DNA from: Hevea brasiliensis
Lineage: Eukaryota > Streptophyta > Magnoliopsida > Malpighiales > Euphorbiaceae
NCBI RefSeq assembly: GCF_030052815.1
Contig: NC_079507.1
Location: 57,229,119-57,293,118 of the forward strand
Length of the DNA stretch: 64,000 nucleotides
Direction of reading: 5' to 3'
This document shows positions 25,321 to 36,994 of the stretch, one piece after another. Position numbers and translations under genes: made by a program. The notes below the pieces were generated by a model. The model saw only the letters and a program-made list of their open reading frames with translations. It was not told the DNA's origin and ran no database searches. Position 1 is the stretch's first letter. Each line of letters begins with the position of its first letter.

Positions 25321-26874
25321 TTATTTATAAATATACCCCTATATTTTTCATATTTACGCGTTTCCCCACATTTTCGTTTCATATATTTTTTAAAATGTAG
25401 TTTCCTGTGTCCGTTTTCCCATGTTCGCATTTCCGTTTCCGTTTCCGTGCTACCTAGCCTCTCACCCCTATCCCACTGGACATGAACCTACGACCACTTG
25501 TTAGAAATCTCAAGTTTCCACTATATCCGAATAAGGTTTTGATGTTATTTATTTTTTATGTATATTAATTCTAATTTGTTCTTGGTGTTACGTTGGTTAC
25601 TATTTGTTGGCATTGCCTTATTGCTTTTCTTATGTTCTTTTAACAGCCTAGTCTTGTTGGAATCCTCATATACATAAATTTTTTTCTTTAAAAAAAATTC
25701 AAGCAGGAATCTTAAATTGGATTACCTCGACCTGTACCTGATTCACTTTCCTGTAAGCGTGAAGCCAGGTGTATGTGAGCTGCCTGTGAAGAAAAAGGAC
25801 CTTGTTCCATTTGATATAAACTCTGTGTGGAAAGCTATGGAAGAGTGTCACAAGCTTGGCCTGACAAAATTCATTGGAGTGAGCAACTTTTCATGCAAGA
25901 AGCTTGAGACCCTGCTTACTACTGCAAAGATTTTCTCCTGCTGTTAATCAAGTAAGTAATTATCTTTTTGCTCTTAATTATAGTTGTTATTTGAGAACAA
26001 GAAATAAGAATTTATGGATGATTTTGGTGGTGAAGGTGGAGATGAACCCACTTTGGCAGCAAAAGAAGCTGAGAGACTTCTGTGAGAAGAAGGGTATACA
26101 TATCACTGCTTACTCTCCTTTAGGAGCCAAAGGAACTCTATGGGGTACATAGAGATTGCTGATGCTAAGGGAAAAACTATTGCGCAGGTACAAAATTTTT
26201 CTAAACATATTATGTATTTGTAACTTTATTCTTTAAAGAGGATTAAATTGATTTTCTTACGCTCGATTTGAAAAAGATAAAGTATCATAATTTTTAAATT
26301 TTAATTTTTTAAATTATTTTAGAGAAATTAAGTTTAAATTTTGTAAAATCTCTCATTATTTTTATAAAATCTCTTCTAAACAGCGTGTTAAGGACAAACA
26401 AAAAAAAACTAATCATTTTGAAAGTAGTTAAAGTCCAATTAATCCACGAAGGGAAAAGTCATCGACCTACAAAGATAAAGCCCAAAGAGATTGTTTTGAG
26501 CTTCTCTACTATACCACATCATATTGGGAATTGGAGAAAAAAAAAACAGAAGAAGGGCTTACTCTTGTAAAAAAAAAAAAATAAATAAAGAACCAACCTA
26601 AGCAAACTGTCTAATGTTATTGTGGCTAATTGCATGCGAAGGTATGCCTGAGATGGGCTTTTGAGCAAGCGGTAAGTGTGCTGCTGCAGAGCTTCAACAA
26701 AGAGAGGATGAAAGAAAACCTTGACATATTTGAGCGGAAACTAAGCCAAGAAGATTTGCAAAAGATCAATCAACTTCCACAACGCGAAGTGTTTGCTGGT
26801 CTTGAATTATCTCCAATGAAGGTCCTTACAAATCTCCTGTGGAGCTTTGGGATGAAGAGATTGATTTATCTTAA
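24098..26874 (+). pseudogene. Aldo-keto reductase pseudogene (duplicate of 7413-9209)
   Basis: Exon equivalents are 24098-24414, 25707-25951, 26036-26187 and 26642-26874, with the same GT-AG junctions as the intact gene. Defects compared with that gene: CGA to TGA at 24239-24241 (residue 48, just before the catalytic Asp); one extra T in the GATTTTCTCC run of exon 2 (245 instead of 244 bp); a net 28-bp loss in exon 3 (152 instead of 180 bp); and a 1-bp loss in exon 4 (233 instead of 234 bp). Intron 1 also carries a 950-bp transposon. Long stretches remain nearly identical to the intact gene. No functional reductase can be made. Confidence 0.93.
24508..25457. mobile_element. hAT-like non-autonomous element in intron 1 of the pseudogene
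   Basis: The left end is CTATGATGCATGGAAATGG; the right end read on the minus strand is CTAGGTAGCACGGAAACGG (14 of 19 positions match). The flanks CCTCTTAC (24500-24507) and CCTCTCAC (25458-25465) form an 8-bp duplication with one change. The interior has repeated CGTTTCC-like words near both ends and a (TA)n tract at about 25,277-25,316, with no transposase. The duplicate intron at 7730-8020 lacks it, which confirms an insertion. Confidence 0.8.
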
Positions 26875-27357
26875 AAATATTTAATCCTGTAATGATAATT
26901 AGGACTATTGTTTTGCTTAATGTTAAATTAGATATTGTTTCTGAAAAATCTTAGCGTGCCTTTATAAAATTATAATAGTTTTACTAAGAGTATGCGTTGT
27001 ATCTGTTTAATATGTATTGTTTCTATAAAAAAAAATATACAATAAGAAAAGTTTGTTATCCCTTTGTTTTAATTTTCTGACCCCAATTTTAGTAGATATA
27101 GAGACAATTTTAACACTATTACATTAAATTTCTCTAATTTCAATTATTTTTTTACTTCTTTTAAGACATATTTTTCATTGTTTAAGTTTTCTTTTTGCTT
27201 AATGAATAATAAAAGTCATTTTGTTTTAAATTTACTTATGATGGATCTCTTAAAATATAAATATATACTTTAATAGTGTAAATATGAGTTTCTTCTGTAG
27301 ATAAAAATGTAAATATTAAATTTTAATTAACAAACGGATTATCCCAAACCTTCATCA

Positions 27358-27430
<73 letters not shown>

Positions 27431-27593
27431 AAATAACAATTTTATTTTAATAATTCTTTTTTTTTAATATTTTACTTTTTACATATACAATCAGGTATAT
27501 ATACATTATGCTTAATGAATAATAAATAATATTATTCGGAAACTTCCCATTCAATATCGCTTCCTTGATTATATGTATGAATTATTACTTTTT

Positions 27594-27626
<33 letters not shown>

Positions 27627-28060
27627 GCATAGGCCAACTCTGCCAAAAACGACTATCTTCTTCTTTATTCTCAAGCAGAATATTTGTTCCCTTTACTATA
27701 GGTCAACTTTGCCAGAAAAAATTTTCCTTTTTCATTCAAGCTTTTCTGCTATATATATTTTCTTGGATGGACCATAAATATAACAACATGTTTGATCTTT
27801 GAAGTTTGGACAACACAACTCCTGAAAGGAATAAGAAAGGAAGTGAGAGAGTCTCATCTTTTGATCTCCATCCCTTTTTCCTTATCGTCCATCAGTAGGT
27901 TTATCATACATTTTTTTTTTGGTCGATAAAGTAGAATTCCATTAATTAGTTAAATTGAAGGCTACACGGCCTTGGCCCGACACTAAGCCCAAACAATTAA
28001 GGCTCACAGTCCACATTAAAAAATCTAGACTAATTGGGTTCACCTGAAATACAAAGCAGC
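26875..28060. other. Downstream flank of the pseudogene (second copy of 9210-10,401)
   Basis: It aligns with the flank of the intact gene, including (CA)n(TA)n at about 27,359-27,425 and (TAA)n at about 27,595-27,624. The triplet tract is clearly shorter than its counterpart at 9893-9946. A T-run at about 27,911 followed by TAGAATTCCATTA could be the minus-strand poly(A) end of an old retroposed sequence that was present before the duplication. Confidence 0.65.
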
Positions 28061-28894
28061 AGATCCGCTATATCAAGTATTACAATGCCACCAGGGAAAG
28101 GTATGAACCACAACGATAACCGCAGGGATGAGGTCCTCTTCCAATAGAAAGAAATGCAAGGCAGAAGTGCCTGATTGATTCCATGCAGAGTTCACCCAAC
28201 CAGTAGTCCACCCCTCAGAGAACACCGCAACCAGGCAACCCAAAACAAGAACTGTAGAGGCACCAGAGGCCAAGAATGGTCGTAAATACCAGACAATTGC
28301 TGCAAGCCAACACAGACAGCCCACAGAAGGTTGAGATGGCAGAGCTTAGATGATAATGCAAGCCTTAAGGGTTAGCCAAATTGGACAAAGCCAGTTAAAG
28401 ACCCCCAGAGATACCATCAACACTAAAAACACAAAACCTTATGCAGAGTTTACAACAGGGTACCGCGGTCTGCAGTTGGAAAGCACAAACCCAACTCAAA
28501 CTCATCCCAACTCAGATCTCCAAGAACCACTCTCTCCTTGAGCTCAAGATCTATAGACCCAAGAAAGCACAACCCAAAAAACCATATTTACACCCCAGTC
28601 AAGGGTGGAAACGGTGAAGACCCATGACCAGCTAAGATGGAGCTCTCCCTGTCCACTAGGGGCATAGGAAGCCTTGGTCAAGGTACAAGACTGAAGACTT
28701 AGCTCCTAGGCAGAAAACAAGAACACGAAAAAATCTCTATCCAGACAAATTAGAAAGAGAAAAATGAATTTTGTAGGTTTACCGTACATGGGACTCAGAA
28801 ATTGACCACTGGTACATATATGGTTAAACAAATGGATAGAGTCAATTCAAGAGAAGTTATTTTAAATTATTTATTAATTTAAATTATTGATAAC
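28061..28894. other. Non-coding sequence between the duplication and the Athila-like element
   Basis: It is less AT-rich than its surroundings. A minus-strand frame at 28324-28073 is hydrophobic and Trp-rich but matches no family I recognise. With the T-run at 27,911 as its 3' end, this block may be the untranslated tail of a LINE on the minus strand. That is a guess from layout only. Confidence 0.3.
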
Positions 28895-30536
28895 TGATGC
28901 ATACATTTTGCATAATCATTTAGGTTTAATTTCATAGCCATTTTATTTGATTATTAGTCACTTTTAGCTAATTTCATTAGTTATTTAGTTAGTTTTTCAT
29001 AGTTGTCAATTTTGCATTAATTTGTAATTTTTACTTTGTTTTGTAGGAAAAATGGTGTTTTTGAAGGACTGAAAAGAAATTTTGCCATTAAGGAGTGACT
29101 TCTACAGCCAAAGATGTCAAAAACAAGTTTTCAAGTTGAAATATGCATTGACAAAATTGCGTATAACTTGCCGCATAAGCTATGCAGATCTGCATAAGCT
29201 ATGCAGATCTGCATAAGGAGAAAAATCACTGTTCCAATACCTGCCGAATGGTGCATAAGGAGAGTGCATGGCTTATGCAGATTCACGCCTCCCTTATGCA
29301 CTCTCACGGAATTGTGCATAACCTATGCACCAAGTCATGCAGTTTCGCATAAGTGAACCAGAAACAGCCGAAAACTGCATAAGGGACTGCATAACTTATG
29401 CAGTCCACTTATGCAGTCCCACAAAGGTTTTATTAATGAGCTGGCAGAAGATTCCTTCAGAAAATTCCTCCTAGAACACACCATTTTAGGGCTCCATGTC
29501 AGAAAATGCTATAAATAGTCCCATTTCCCATTTTAGAAAGGGAGAGACAAGGAGCAGAAAAGGAAAGGAAGAGGAGAGGCAGCAGCTGAAGGGTCACATT
29601 CACCTTCCACACCATTTCCAATCAGATTTGGAGATTTCTTTCTTTTCTTACATTTTTCCTATATTTCTAGAGTTTATTTTCTTGTTTCTTAGTTTAGATT
29701 AAAGCTTTATTTGCTTATAAATTCAGAATATCTTGTAAACATTATGGATAGTGAGTAGTTTTACATAGATTCTGGAGTAAGGGTTGTAATATTTGAGATA
29801 TTTTATGGATTTTGATTGGGTAATCCATATTTTGTGGTCTTAATGAGTTTTATTCATTTCTTGTGTGCTTAATGACATGTTTAGTGTAGGATCCCATTAA
29901 GTGATGTTCTTAATCCATGGTTGAGGCACTGAAAGGAGAAGGCCCTGTGATAGATAATCAAGAAATTGGACTTAATTAACTTAGACCTAGAAATAGGCTA
30001 AGGATTAAGAGGATTCACAGATTAATTAAAGAACCTAATGGGTCTTAATTAACTCTAACTCCACGAAAGTTGGATTAGATTGATTAAGGCACTCTTTGTC
30101 TCACTCGAAAGGGTATTCAAAGGATTTAAGAATTAATCTCCTTAAAACCCGTAAGTTCGACAAGATTGGATAACCAATTTAAAATCCCAAAATAGCTTGA
30201 ATATGAAATCCCGAACTCCGGAATCGCCTTTTTATCATTGTTAATTTTTAATCGAATTTAATTGCTTGCCAATTTAAATATTGCCACATTTGAATTTGCT
30301 TTATTTTAATTTGATGCAAATTTAGTTAAATCATTATATAGTTGAATTGATTATTGATTTTGCACATATAGATTTCATACTCAAATACCCATCAATTTAT
30401 TACTTTAATTTCAAAAATAGTTCAATTTACTCAACTTTTTATATCAAAAATTCAATCATTAACACAACTCCTCGTGGGAACGATATCTTTTCTATATTAC
30501 TTGTACGACCCGTGCACTTGCGGTTGAGCCACATCA
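28895..30536 (+). repeat. 5' LTR, 1,642 bp
   Basis: It is colinear with the 3' LTR with scattered substitutions. It has an extra about 17-bp tandem copy of a CATAAGCTATGCAGATCTG-like unit near 29,175-29,215, which explains the length difference. At about 29,150-29,430 it carries many TGCATAAG and CTTATGCA words. Open frames within it (29131-29319, 29496-29702, 30347-30685) are not supported. Confidence 0.95.
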
Positions 30537-30542
30537 AGTTTT

Positions 30543-30560
30543 TGGCGCCGTTGCCGGGGA
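30543..30560 (+). other. Primer binding site for tRNA-Asp
   Basis: TGGCGCCGTTGCCGGGGA pairs with the CCA-bearing 3' end of plant tRNA-Asp over 18 nt and sits just inside the 5' LTR, where minus-strand DNA synthesis starts. Confidence 0.9.
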
Positions 30561-30671
30561 GTTGTTTGTTTAAGATTGAATTCTTGATTATTTTAGTTGT
30601 TTTTAGTTTTATCTTTGTTAATTTTTTCATTTTGTGTTTGTTTGTACTTTTTCAGGTACTTTTAATCTTTT

Positions 30672-31964
30672 ATGAGAAGAGCTAGAAGCACAAGTGACAC
30701 ATCCTTATTGTTTAACCCTGAAATTGAGAAATTTTGTAAAGCCAACAAGAAAGAAACCAAAAAAAGGAAAGAACCTTTGAGAGAAACTGAATTAGAAGCA
30801 GACATGGCTGATGAAAGAATGAGAATTGATGGTAATGCTAGAAATGATCGAAACAATGAAAATATAGCCCAAGGTGAAGAGGTTGTAAATGCTAATGTGC
30901 CTAGGGGAAGTATGATGGATCATGCTTTTCCTCATTTTGATGACTTGAGAGAGAGCATAGCAAGACTAAGAATTGATGCAAATAGTTACAAGATGGATTT
31001 TGGAGTTCTTCAAATGATTTAGAATTCTCAATTCGGAGGACATCCTTCTGAAAATCCACACACACATCTGAAGAAGTTTGCTATGATTTGTGACATGCAA
31101 AAACAACCTGGAGTGTCTGATGATGCAGCAAGATTGAAGCTATTCCCATTCTCTTTGAAGGATAGAGCATTGGATTGGCTTGATTCTTTACCTCACAACT
31201 CCATCACAAATTGGGAGCAACTCACTGATGCATTTCTTGCACAATATTTTCCACCTGGAAAAACTCAAGAATTGAGGAATCAAATGACAGCTTTCAGACC
31301 AAGAGAAGATGAAACTCTCTATGAGTCATGGATGAGATGGAAGGAATTAGAGAGACAATGCCCACATCATGTCATTCTAAAATGGATGATAAATCAGAAT
31401 TTTTACACAAATGTCACTCCAGCTATCAGAGGAATCATTGATGCTCAAACAGGAGGAGAATTTATTATGAAGCATGAAGATGAAGCTTATGAGCTATTGG
31501 AGAAAATTGCAAAGAATACTCATCTTTGGAGTAGCCCAAGAGGAGCAGCTCCAACCCAAAAGAGGCAAGCTGCTGGAATGTATGATCTTGATCCATTCAA
31601 CATGATTAATGCAAAGTTTGATGCACTTACAAATGTTTTGGCTAAGAAGATGGAAGATTTGAGTATGTTGGTTAGTTCATCATCATCATCTGGAAGTTCA
31701 CAACAAGTTGCTTATGCAGAAGGAACTACCAGCTACGGAGTATACTATGGAGAGCAAGCTGCATATGTTGGTAATTATGGAAACAAACAAATGGGGAATC
31801 CTTACTCTCAAACTTATAATCCAACTTGGAGGAATCATCCCAACTTTTCATGGGGAAATCAGCAAAGTCAAGTTCCAAATCAGAATTTCAACCACAACAG
31901 CAACAAGGAATTCCATATCAGCAAAATAGGCAACCATTGCCTAATTTTCAGCAGAAAAATATGA
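30672..31964 (+). pseudogene. gag: gag region of the Athila-like element
   Basis: The ATG at 30672 opens a frame of 116 codons that stops at TAG 31020-31022, where relatives usually have Gln. The same frame resumes and continues to 31964. It contains the retrotransposon gag core (ARLKLFPFSLKDRALDWL, FLAQYFPPGKTQELR, ETLYESWMRWKELERQCP). Near 31,850-31,910 the useful reading shifts to the next frame, which carries a Gln/Asn/Pro-rich tail and a charged coiled-coil-like segment. I see no CCHC zinc knuckle. Gag would form the particle; this copy cannot do so intact. Confidence 0.85.
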
Positions 31965-33430
31965 ATCCTCCACCAAAACAGCAGGAACAAAGTTCCACCA
32001 CTGAAGCTTTATTGCAACAGATTCTTGCTAACCAAACTAAACATGATGAGGAGATGAGAGAGATGAAAGCAAGGCTAGAACAGATGCAAACACATAACAG
32101 AATGCTGGAAAATCAGATTGCACAACAAGCATCTTCCTCAAGTACCAAGTCTTTTGGAAAACTTCCAAGTCAACCAGAAAACCCAAGAGAGCAGTGTCAA
32201 GCTATTACTTTAAGAAGTGGGAAAGTTGTAAATAATGAGAAGAGTGAAAAAAATGAGAAAAGTGAAAATAGTGAGAAGAGAGAAAATGAGAAAGAAATTG
32301 ATGAGAGTGAAAAAGAGAGTGCAGAAAAATGTAAAGAGGAGGTTGAAGAGAAAGAAGAGAAATACATACCTCCAGAGCCTTACAAGCCACAACTTCCCTT
32401 TCCACAAAGATTTCAAAAAGCCAAGCTTGATAAGCAATTTGGGAAGTTCTTAGAGGTCTTGAAGAAGCTTTACATAAATGTGCCCTTTATTGATGCTCTT
32501 TCACAAATGCCCTCTTATGCAAAATTCTTGAAAGAAATTCTCTCAAACAAAAGGAAACTTGAAGATCATGAAACTGTAGCTTTGACAGAAGAATGCAGTG
32601 CTATCTTGCAAAGGAAACTTCCTCCAAAGCTCAAGGATCCAGGGAGTTTTTCAATTCCATGCCACATTGGGAAATCATGTTCTACAAAAGCTTTATGTGA
32701 TTTAGGGGCTAGTGTTAGCCTTATGCCCCTTTCCATTTATGAGAAGCTCAATATGGGAGATCTTAAGCCAACCCACATTTCTCTGCAGTTAGCTGACAAA
32801 TCAATTAAGTATCCTGAAGGGAGTTTGGAGAATGTGCCTCTGAAGGTTGGGAAGTTCTATATACCTGTTGACTTTGTCATCTTGGACATGGAGGAAGATT
32901 CTAATATCCCAATTATCTTGGGGAGACCCTTTCTAGCTACAGCAGGAGCATTGATTGATGTTAAGGGAGAAAAATTGACTCTTAGAGTTGGTGAAGATCA
33001 ATTGGTTTTCAATATTAATAACACTATGAAGAAGCATCATTCTGAAGCTGATACTTGTTTGAGAGTTGATATCATTGATGAGCTGGTTGAAGAACACTTC
33101 AGAAAGAAATATCCAGAAGATCCACTTGAAAATTGTTTGGTTCATGGAGAAGGCATAGACTGTGACAACCCTCATGTGGCTGCATATGTTCAACATTTAG
33201 AAGGTAGTCCACCATTCATTTCTGCTCCAGTTTTTCAACTCACACAAAAGGAAATAGCAAAATCTAAGCAACCATCATTCAAGGAAGAAGATGCACCTAA
33301 GGTAGAACTTAAGCAACTTCCTTCTCAGCTCAGGTATGAATTTATTGGCACTAATAACACTTATCCAGTAATTGTAAATGCAAATTTGAGTACCTTAGAG
33401 GTTGATAAGTTGTTAAGAGTGTTGAGGTAA
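31950..33430 (+). pseudogene. gag tail and aspartic protease region
   Basis: An open frame starting near 31,826 runs to TAA 33428-33430. The first third is Glu/Lys-rich (about 32,220-32,380). The retropepsin-like core follows at about 32,640-33,020, with LCDLGASVSLMPLSIYEKL as the active-site loop. It reads Asp-Leu-Gly-Ala-Ser in place of Asp-Thr/Ser-Gly, a variant common in this clade. PIILGRPFLATAGALIDV follows as the second conserved element. Downstream of the stop the same frame continues into the reverse transcriptase, so gag-pol was one long polyprotein. Confidence 0.85.
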
Positions 33431-34840
33431 TTCAGAAAAGTCTTAGGATATACCATAGATGACATTAAGAGAATAAGCCCACACTTTTGCATGCATAGAA
33501 TTATTTTGGAAGAAAATTGTAAGCCATCTATTGAACATTAGAGGAGGTTGAACCCAAATATAAAAGAAGTTGTTAAAAAGGAAATTTTGAGGTTGCTTGA
33601 TGCAGGGATCATATATCCTATCTCAGACAGTACTTGGGTGAGCCCAGTACATATTGTCCCAAAAAAGGGTGGAATGACAGTGGTCAAAAATGAAAATAAT
33701 GAATTAATTCCCACCAGAACAGTAACTAGTTAGCGAATGTGCATAGATTACAGAAAACTAAATGTTGCCACTAGAAAAGATCATTTTCCACTTTCCTTCA
33801 TTGATCAGATGTTAGAAAGACTGGCTAGGCATTCTTATTTTTGCTATTTAGATGGATACTCAGGTTTTTTTCAAATCCCTATCCATTCAAATGATCAAGA
33901 GAAAACCACTTTTACTTGTCCATATGGAACATTTGCTTATAGAAGGATGCCATTTGGGTTGTGTAATGCACCAGCCACTTTTCAAAGGTGCATGATGGCA
34001 ATCTTTTCAGATTTCATTGAATACATAATGGAGGTTTTTATGGACGATTTTTCTGTTTATGGATCTTCATTTGACATATGCTTGGCTAACCTTTCTAAAG
34101 TTTTGCAGCGATGTGCAGATACTGACCTTGTGTTAAACTGGGAAAAGTGTCATTTCATGGTTCAGGAAGGGATAGTGCTTGGACATCTGGTGTCTAACAG
34201 AGGAATAGAGGTTGATAAAGCCAAAGTTGAAGTGATAGAGAAGATGGCTCCTCCTACCAATGTCAAAGGAATTCGAAGTTTTTTAGGACATGCTGGGTTC
34301 TACAAACGCTTTATCAAGGATTTTTCTAAAATAGCTAAACCTTTGTCTAATTTGTTAAGTCATGACATACCATTTGTATTTGACCAAGAGTGTTTGGATG
34401 CCTTTTGCAGGTTGAAGCAAGCTCTTATCACTGCACCAATCATGCAACCACCTGATTAGAGCCTACCTTTTGAAATTATGTGTGATGCTAGCAACTATGC
34501 AATTGGAGCTGTTCTTAGTCAAAGAAAGGACAAAAAGGCTTATGCTATTTATTATGCTAGTAGAACACTAGATGAGGCTCAAACAAATTATGCAACAACT
34601 GAAAAGGAATTTTTAGCAATTGTCTTTGCATTGGAAAAGTTCAGACCTTACATAATTGACTCAAAGGTGGTTATATTTTCAGATCATGCAGCCATCAGGT
34701 ATTTGCTCCGTAAAAAAGAGGCTAAACCTAGGCTCATTAGGTGGATTCTGATGCTACAAGAGTTTGATTTGGAGATTAGAGATAAGAAGGGAGCTGAAAA
34801 TGTAGTTGCTGATAATCTTAGTAGGTTGAAATTGGATGAT
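33431..34840 (+). pseudogene. pol: Reverse transcriptase and RNase H region
   Basis: All in one frame. Motifs seen are LLDAGIIYPISDSTWVSPV, CIDYRKLN, FCYLDGYSGFFQIP, PFGLCNAPATFQRCM and the catalytic FMDDF box near 34,040. These are followed by GHAGFYKRFI and then the RNase H part ([58 protein letters not shown]). In-frame stops sit at 33,539-33,541, 33,731-33,733 and 34,457-34,459. The last two are TAG where relatives carry Trp. The motifs themselves are preserved, so decay is recent compared with that of the CACTA element. Confidence 0.92.
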
Positions 34841-36231
34841 GAAGACATGGATGAAATCCCTATTGATGAGTTTTTCTTGGATGAACAACTTTTCTCTCTT
34901 GTTGCTAAACTACCTTGGTATGCAGACTTTGTGAATTATCTATCTTGTGGAGTCTTACCTCTAGGAATGACATGGCAACAAAAGAAAAAGTTTTTGCATG
35001 AGGTAAAATTTTATAGGTGGGATGATCCTTTACTCTTTAAGAGATGCTGTGATGGATTAATAAGAAGATGTATTCCTGATGAGGAGACACAGAGTATTAT
35101 GCATCATTGCCATGCTTCTGATTATGAAGGACATTTTGGAATCTCTAAAACAGCTAGTGAAATTTTGCAAGCTGGTTTCTTTTGGCCAAATCTTTTTAAG
35201 GATGTGAGGAAATTTGTGTTAGAATGTGATAAATGTCAAAGGAGTGGAAATTTGTCAAAAAGAGATCAAATACCCCTAAATGATATTCTTGAAGTGGAAT
35301 TATTCGATGTTTGGGGAATAGATTTTATGGGGCCATTTCCTCCTTCATTTGGTAATAAATACATTCTAGTTGGAGTTGACTATGTGTCAAAGTGGGTGGA
35401 AGCTATTGTAACTCCAACTAATGATGCTAGAGTAGTAGTAAAATTCTTGAAGAAATTTGTCTTGAGTAGATTTGGAGCTCCTAGGGCTATAATTAGTGAT
35501 GGTGGTTCACATTTTTGTAATAAGTAATTTGAGAGCTTAATGAGGAAGTATGGTGTAGTGCACAAGATAGCTACCCCATACACCCTCAAACTTCAGGTCA
35601 AATTGAAATTTCTAACAGAGAACTCAAGCATATTTTGGAGAAAACAGTGAGCAATTCTCGGAAAGATTGGTCTATCAAACTAGATGATGCTTTATGGGCA
35701 TATAGGACTGCTTACAAAACCCCTATAAGAACTACTCCCTTTAGGTTGGTGTATGGTAAGTCTTGTCATTTACCTGTGGAGCTAGAACATAGAGCATATT
35801 GGGCCATTCAGACCTTGAATTTTGATCTTAAGCAAGCTGGAGAAAAGAGGTTATTGCAACTTAATGAGCTTGAGGAATTGAGGATGGATGCTTATGAAAG
35901 TGCCCGTATATACAAAGAAAGAACCAAAGTTTGGCATGATAAGCATCTTAGGAAAAAGGAATTCAAAGCGGGTGATCTAGTTTTATTGTTCAACTCAAGA
36001 TTGAAATTGTTCCCTGGAAAACTTAAATCAAGGTGGACTGGTCCATATAGAGTTTCTAAGGTTTTCCCTTAAGGAGCAATTGAAATTTGGAGTGAAAAAT
36101 CTGGGAATTTTAAGGTTAATGGGCATAGATTGAAACATTACATAACTGGAGACCCAATAAAAGGAGCAAGCTGTAACAAGCTCTCCAATCCCTCACCTCT
36201 TTTCAATGAAGTGCATAAAGAGTCCAGCTAA
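34841..36231 (+). pseudogene. Integrase region
   Basis: The HHCC zinc-binding N-terminus ([13 protein letters not shown] ... CDKCQRSG) lies at about 35,100-35,240. The catalytic core has GIDFMGPF (first Asp), [11 protein letters not shown] (second Asp) and a downstream Glu in the NREL segment. A TAA at 35,525-35,527 and a 1-bp loss near 35,580 break the core, and the remainder continues in another frame (35635-36072). TAA at 36,070-36,072 falls in the C-terminal domain after [11 protein letters not shown]. The final stop of the ancestral frame is probably 36,229-36,231. Confidence 0.9.
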
Positions 36232-36994
36232 GGACTATAAATTAGCCCTCTTGGGAGGCATCCCAAGTCCTTTTATTTTGCTTTTGCTGATTTACTTTTA
36301 CTTCCATTGCTTTTGTTTTTATCTTAAATCTCCCCAAATTCAATTTTTGACATTGTTGAATCTTGTCCCTTGTAGATGTATTTCAATGGAGGAAGGTTGG
36401 TGAACTGCTGGGGAGTGATTCTTAACTTGAAAATTTTATCCTTCAAACTCTCCCAAAAACTGATTGGTTTTTGCTGCATAACCTGTGCAGGAGCTGCTAT
36501 CTGGTTTATGCAGAGGAAAAATGACATTTTGTAACAAGGAAAGGTCTGCAGCAGATTACTTATGTTCTTGGTGAGGTTGGGTGTGTAACTTTTTAATATT
36601 TGTGCTTATAATGTTAATATGGTGGTAAGTGAGTCATTTTTGCAGTTTTGAACTTATTTGGATTGTGAGATTTAAAGTGGATATGCTGCATTTTCTTGGC
36701 ATAACTTGGAGAGTTCATTTCTCATTTGTGGATAGATGCAACTTTATGCAGATTTTATGGAGTTTTATGTGCTAAAGGTTGATTTGCAGAATTTGAGTTG
36801 AAATGGCATGGTTCACAAAGGCTTTTATGCAGGATCCATTTTTACAAGCTTATGTGATGAAATTTTGATGGACTTTGTATATATTGATGTGTTTTTGGTG
36901 AAAATTTCTCATGGTTTATGCTTCATAGAATTATATTTCTTCATTTTAGGGTATTTTTCACACTTGCAAATCATTTTCCATTGCAATCTCAATC

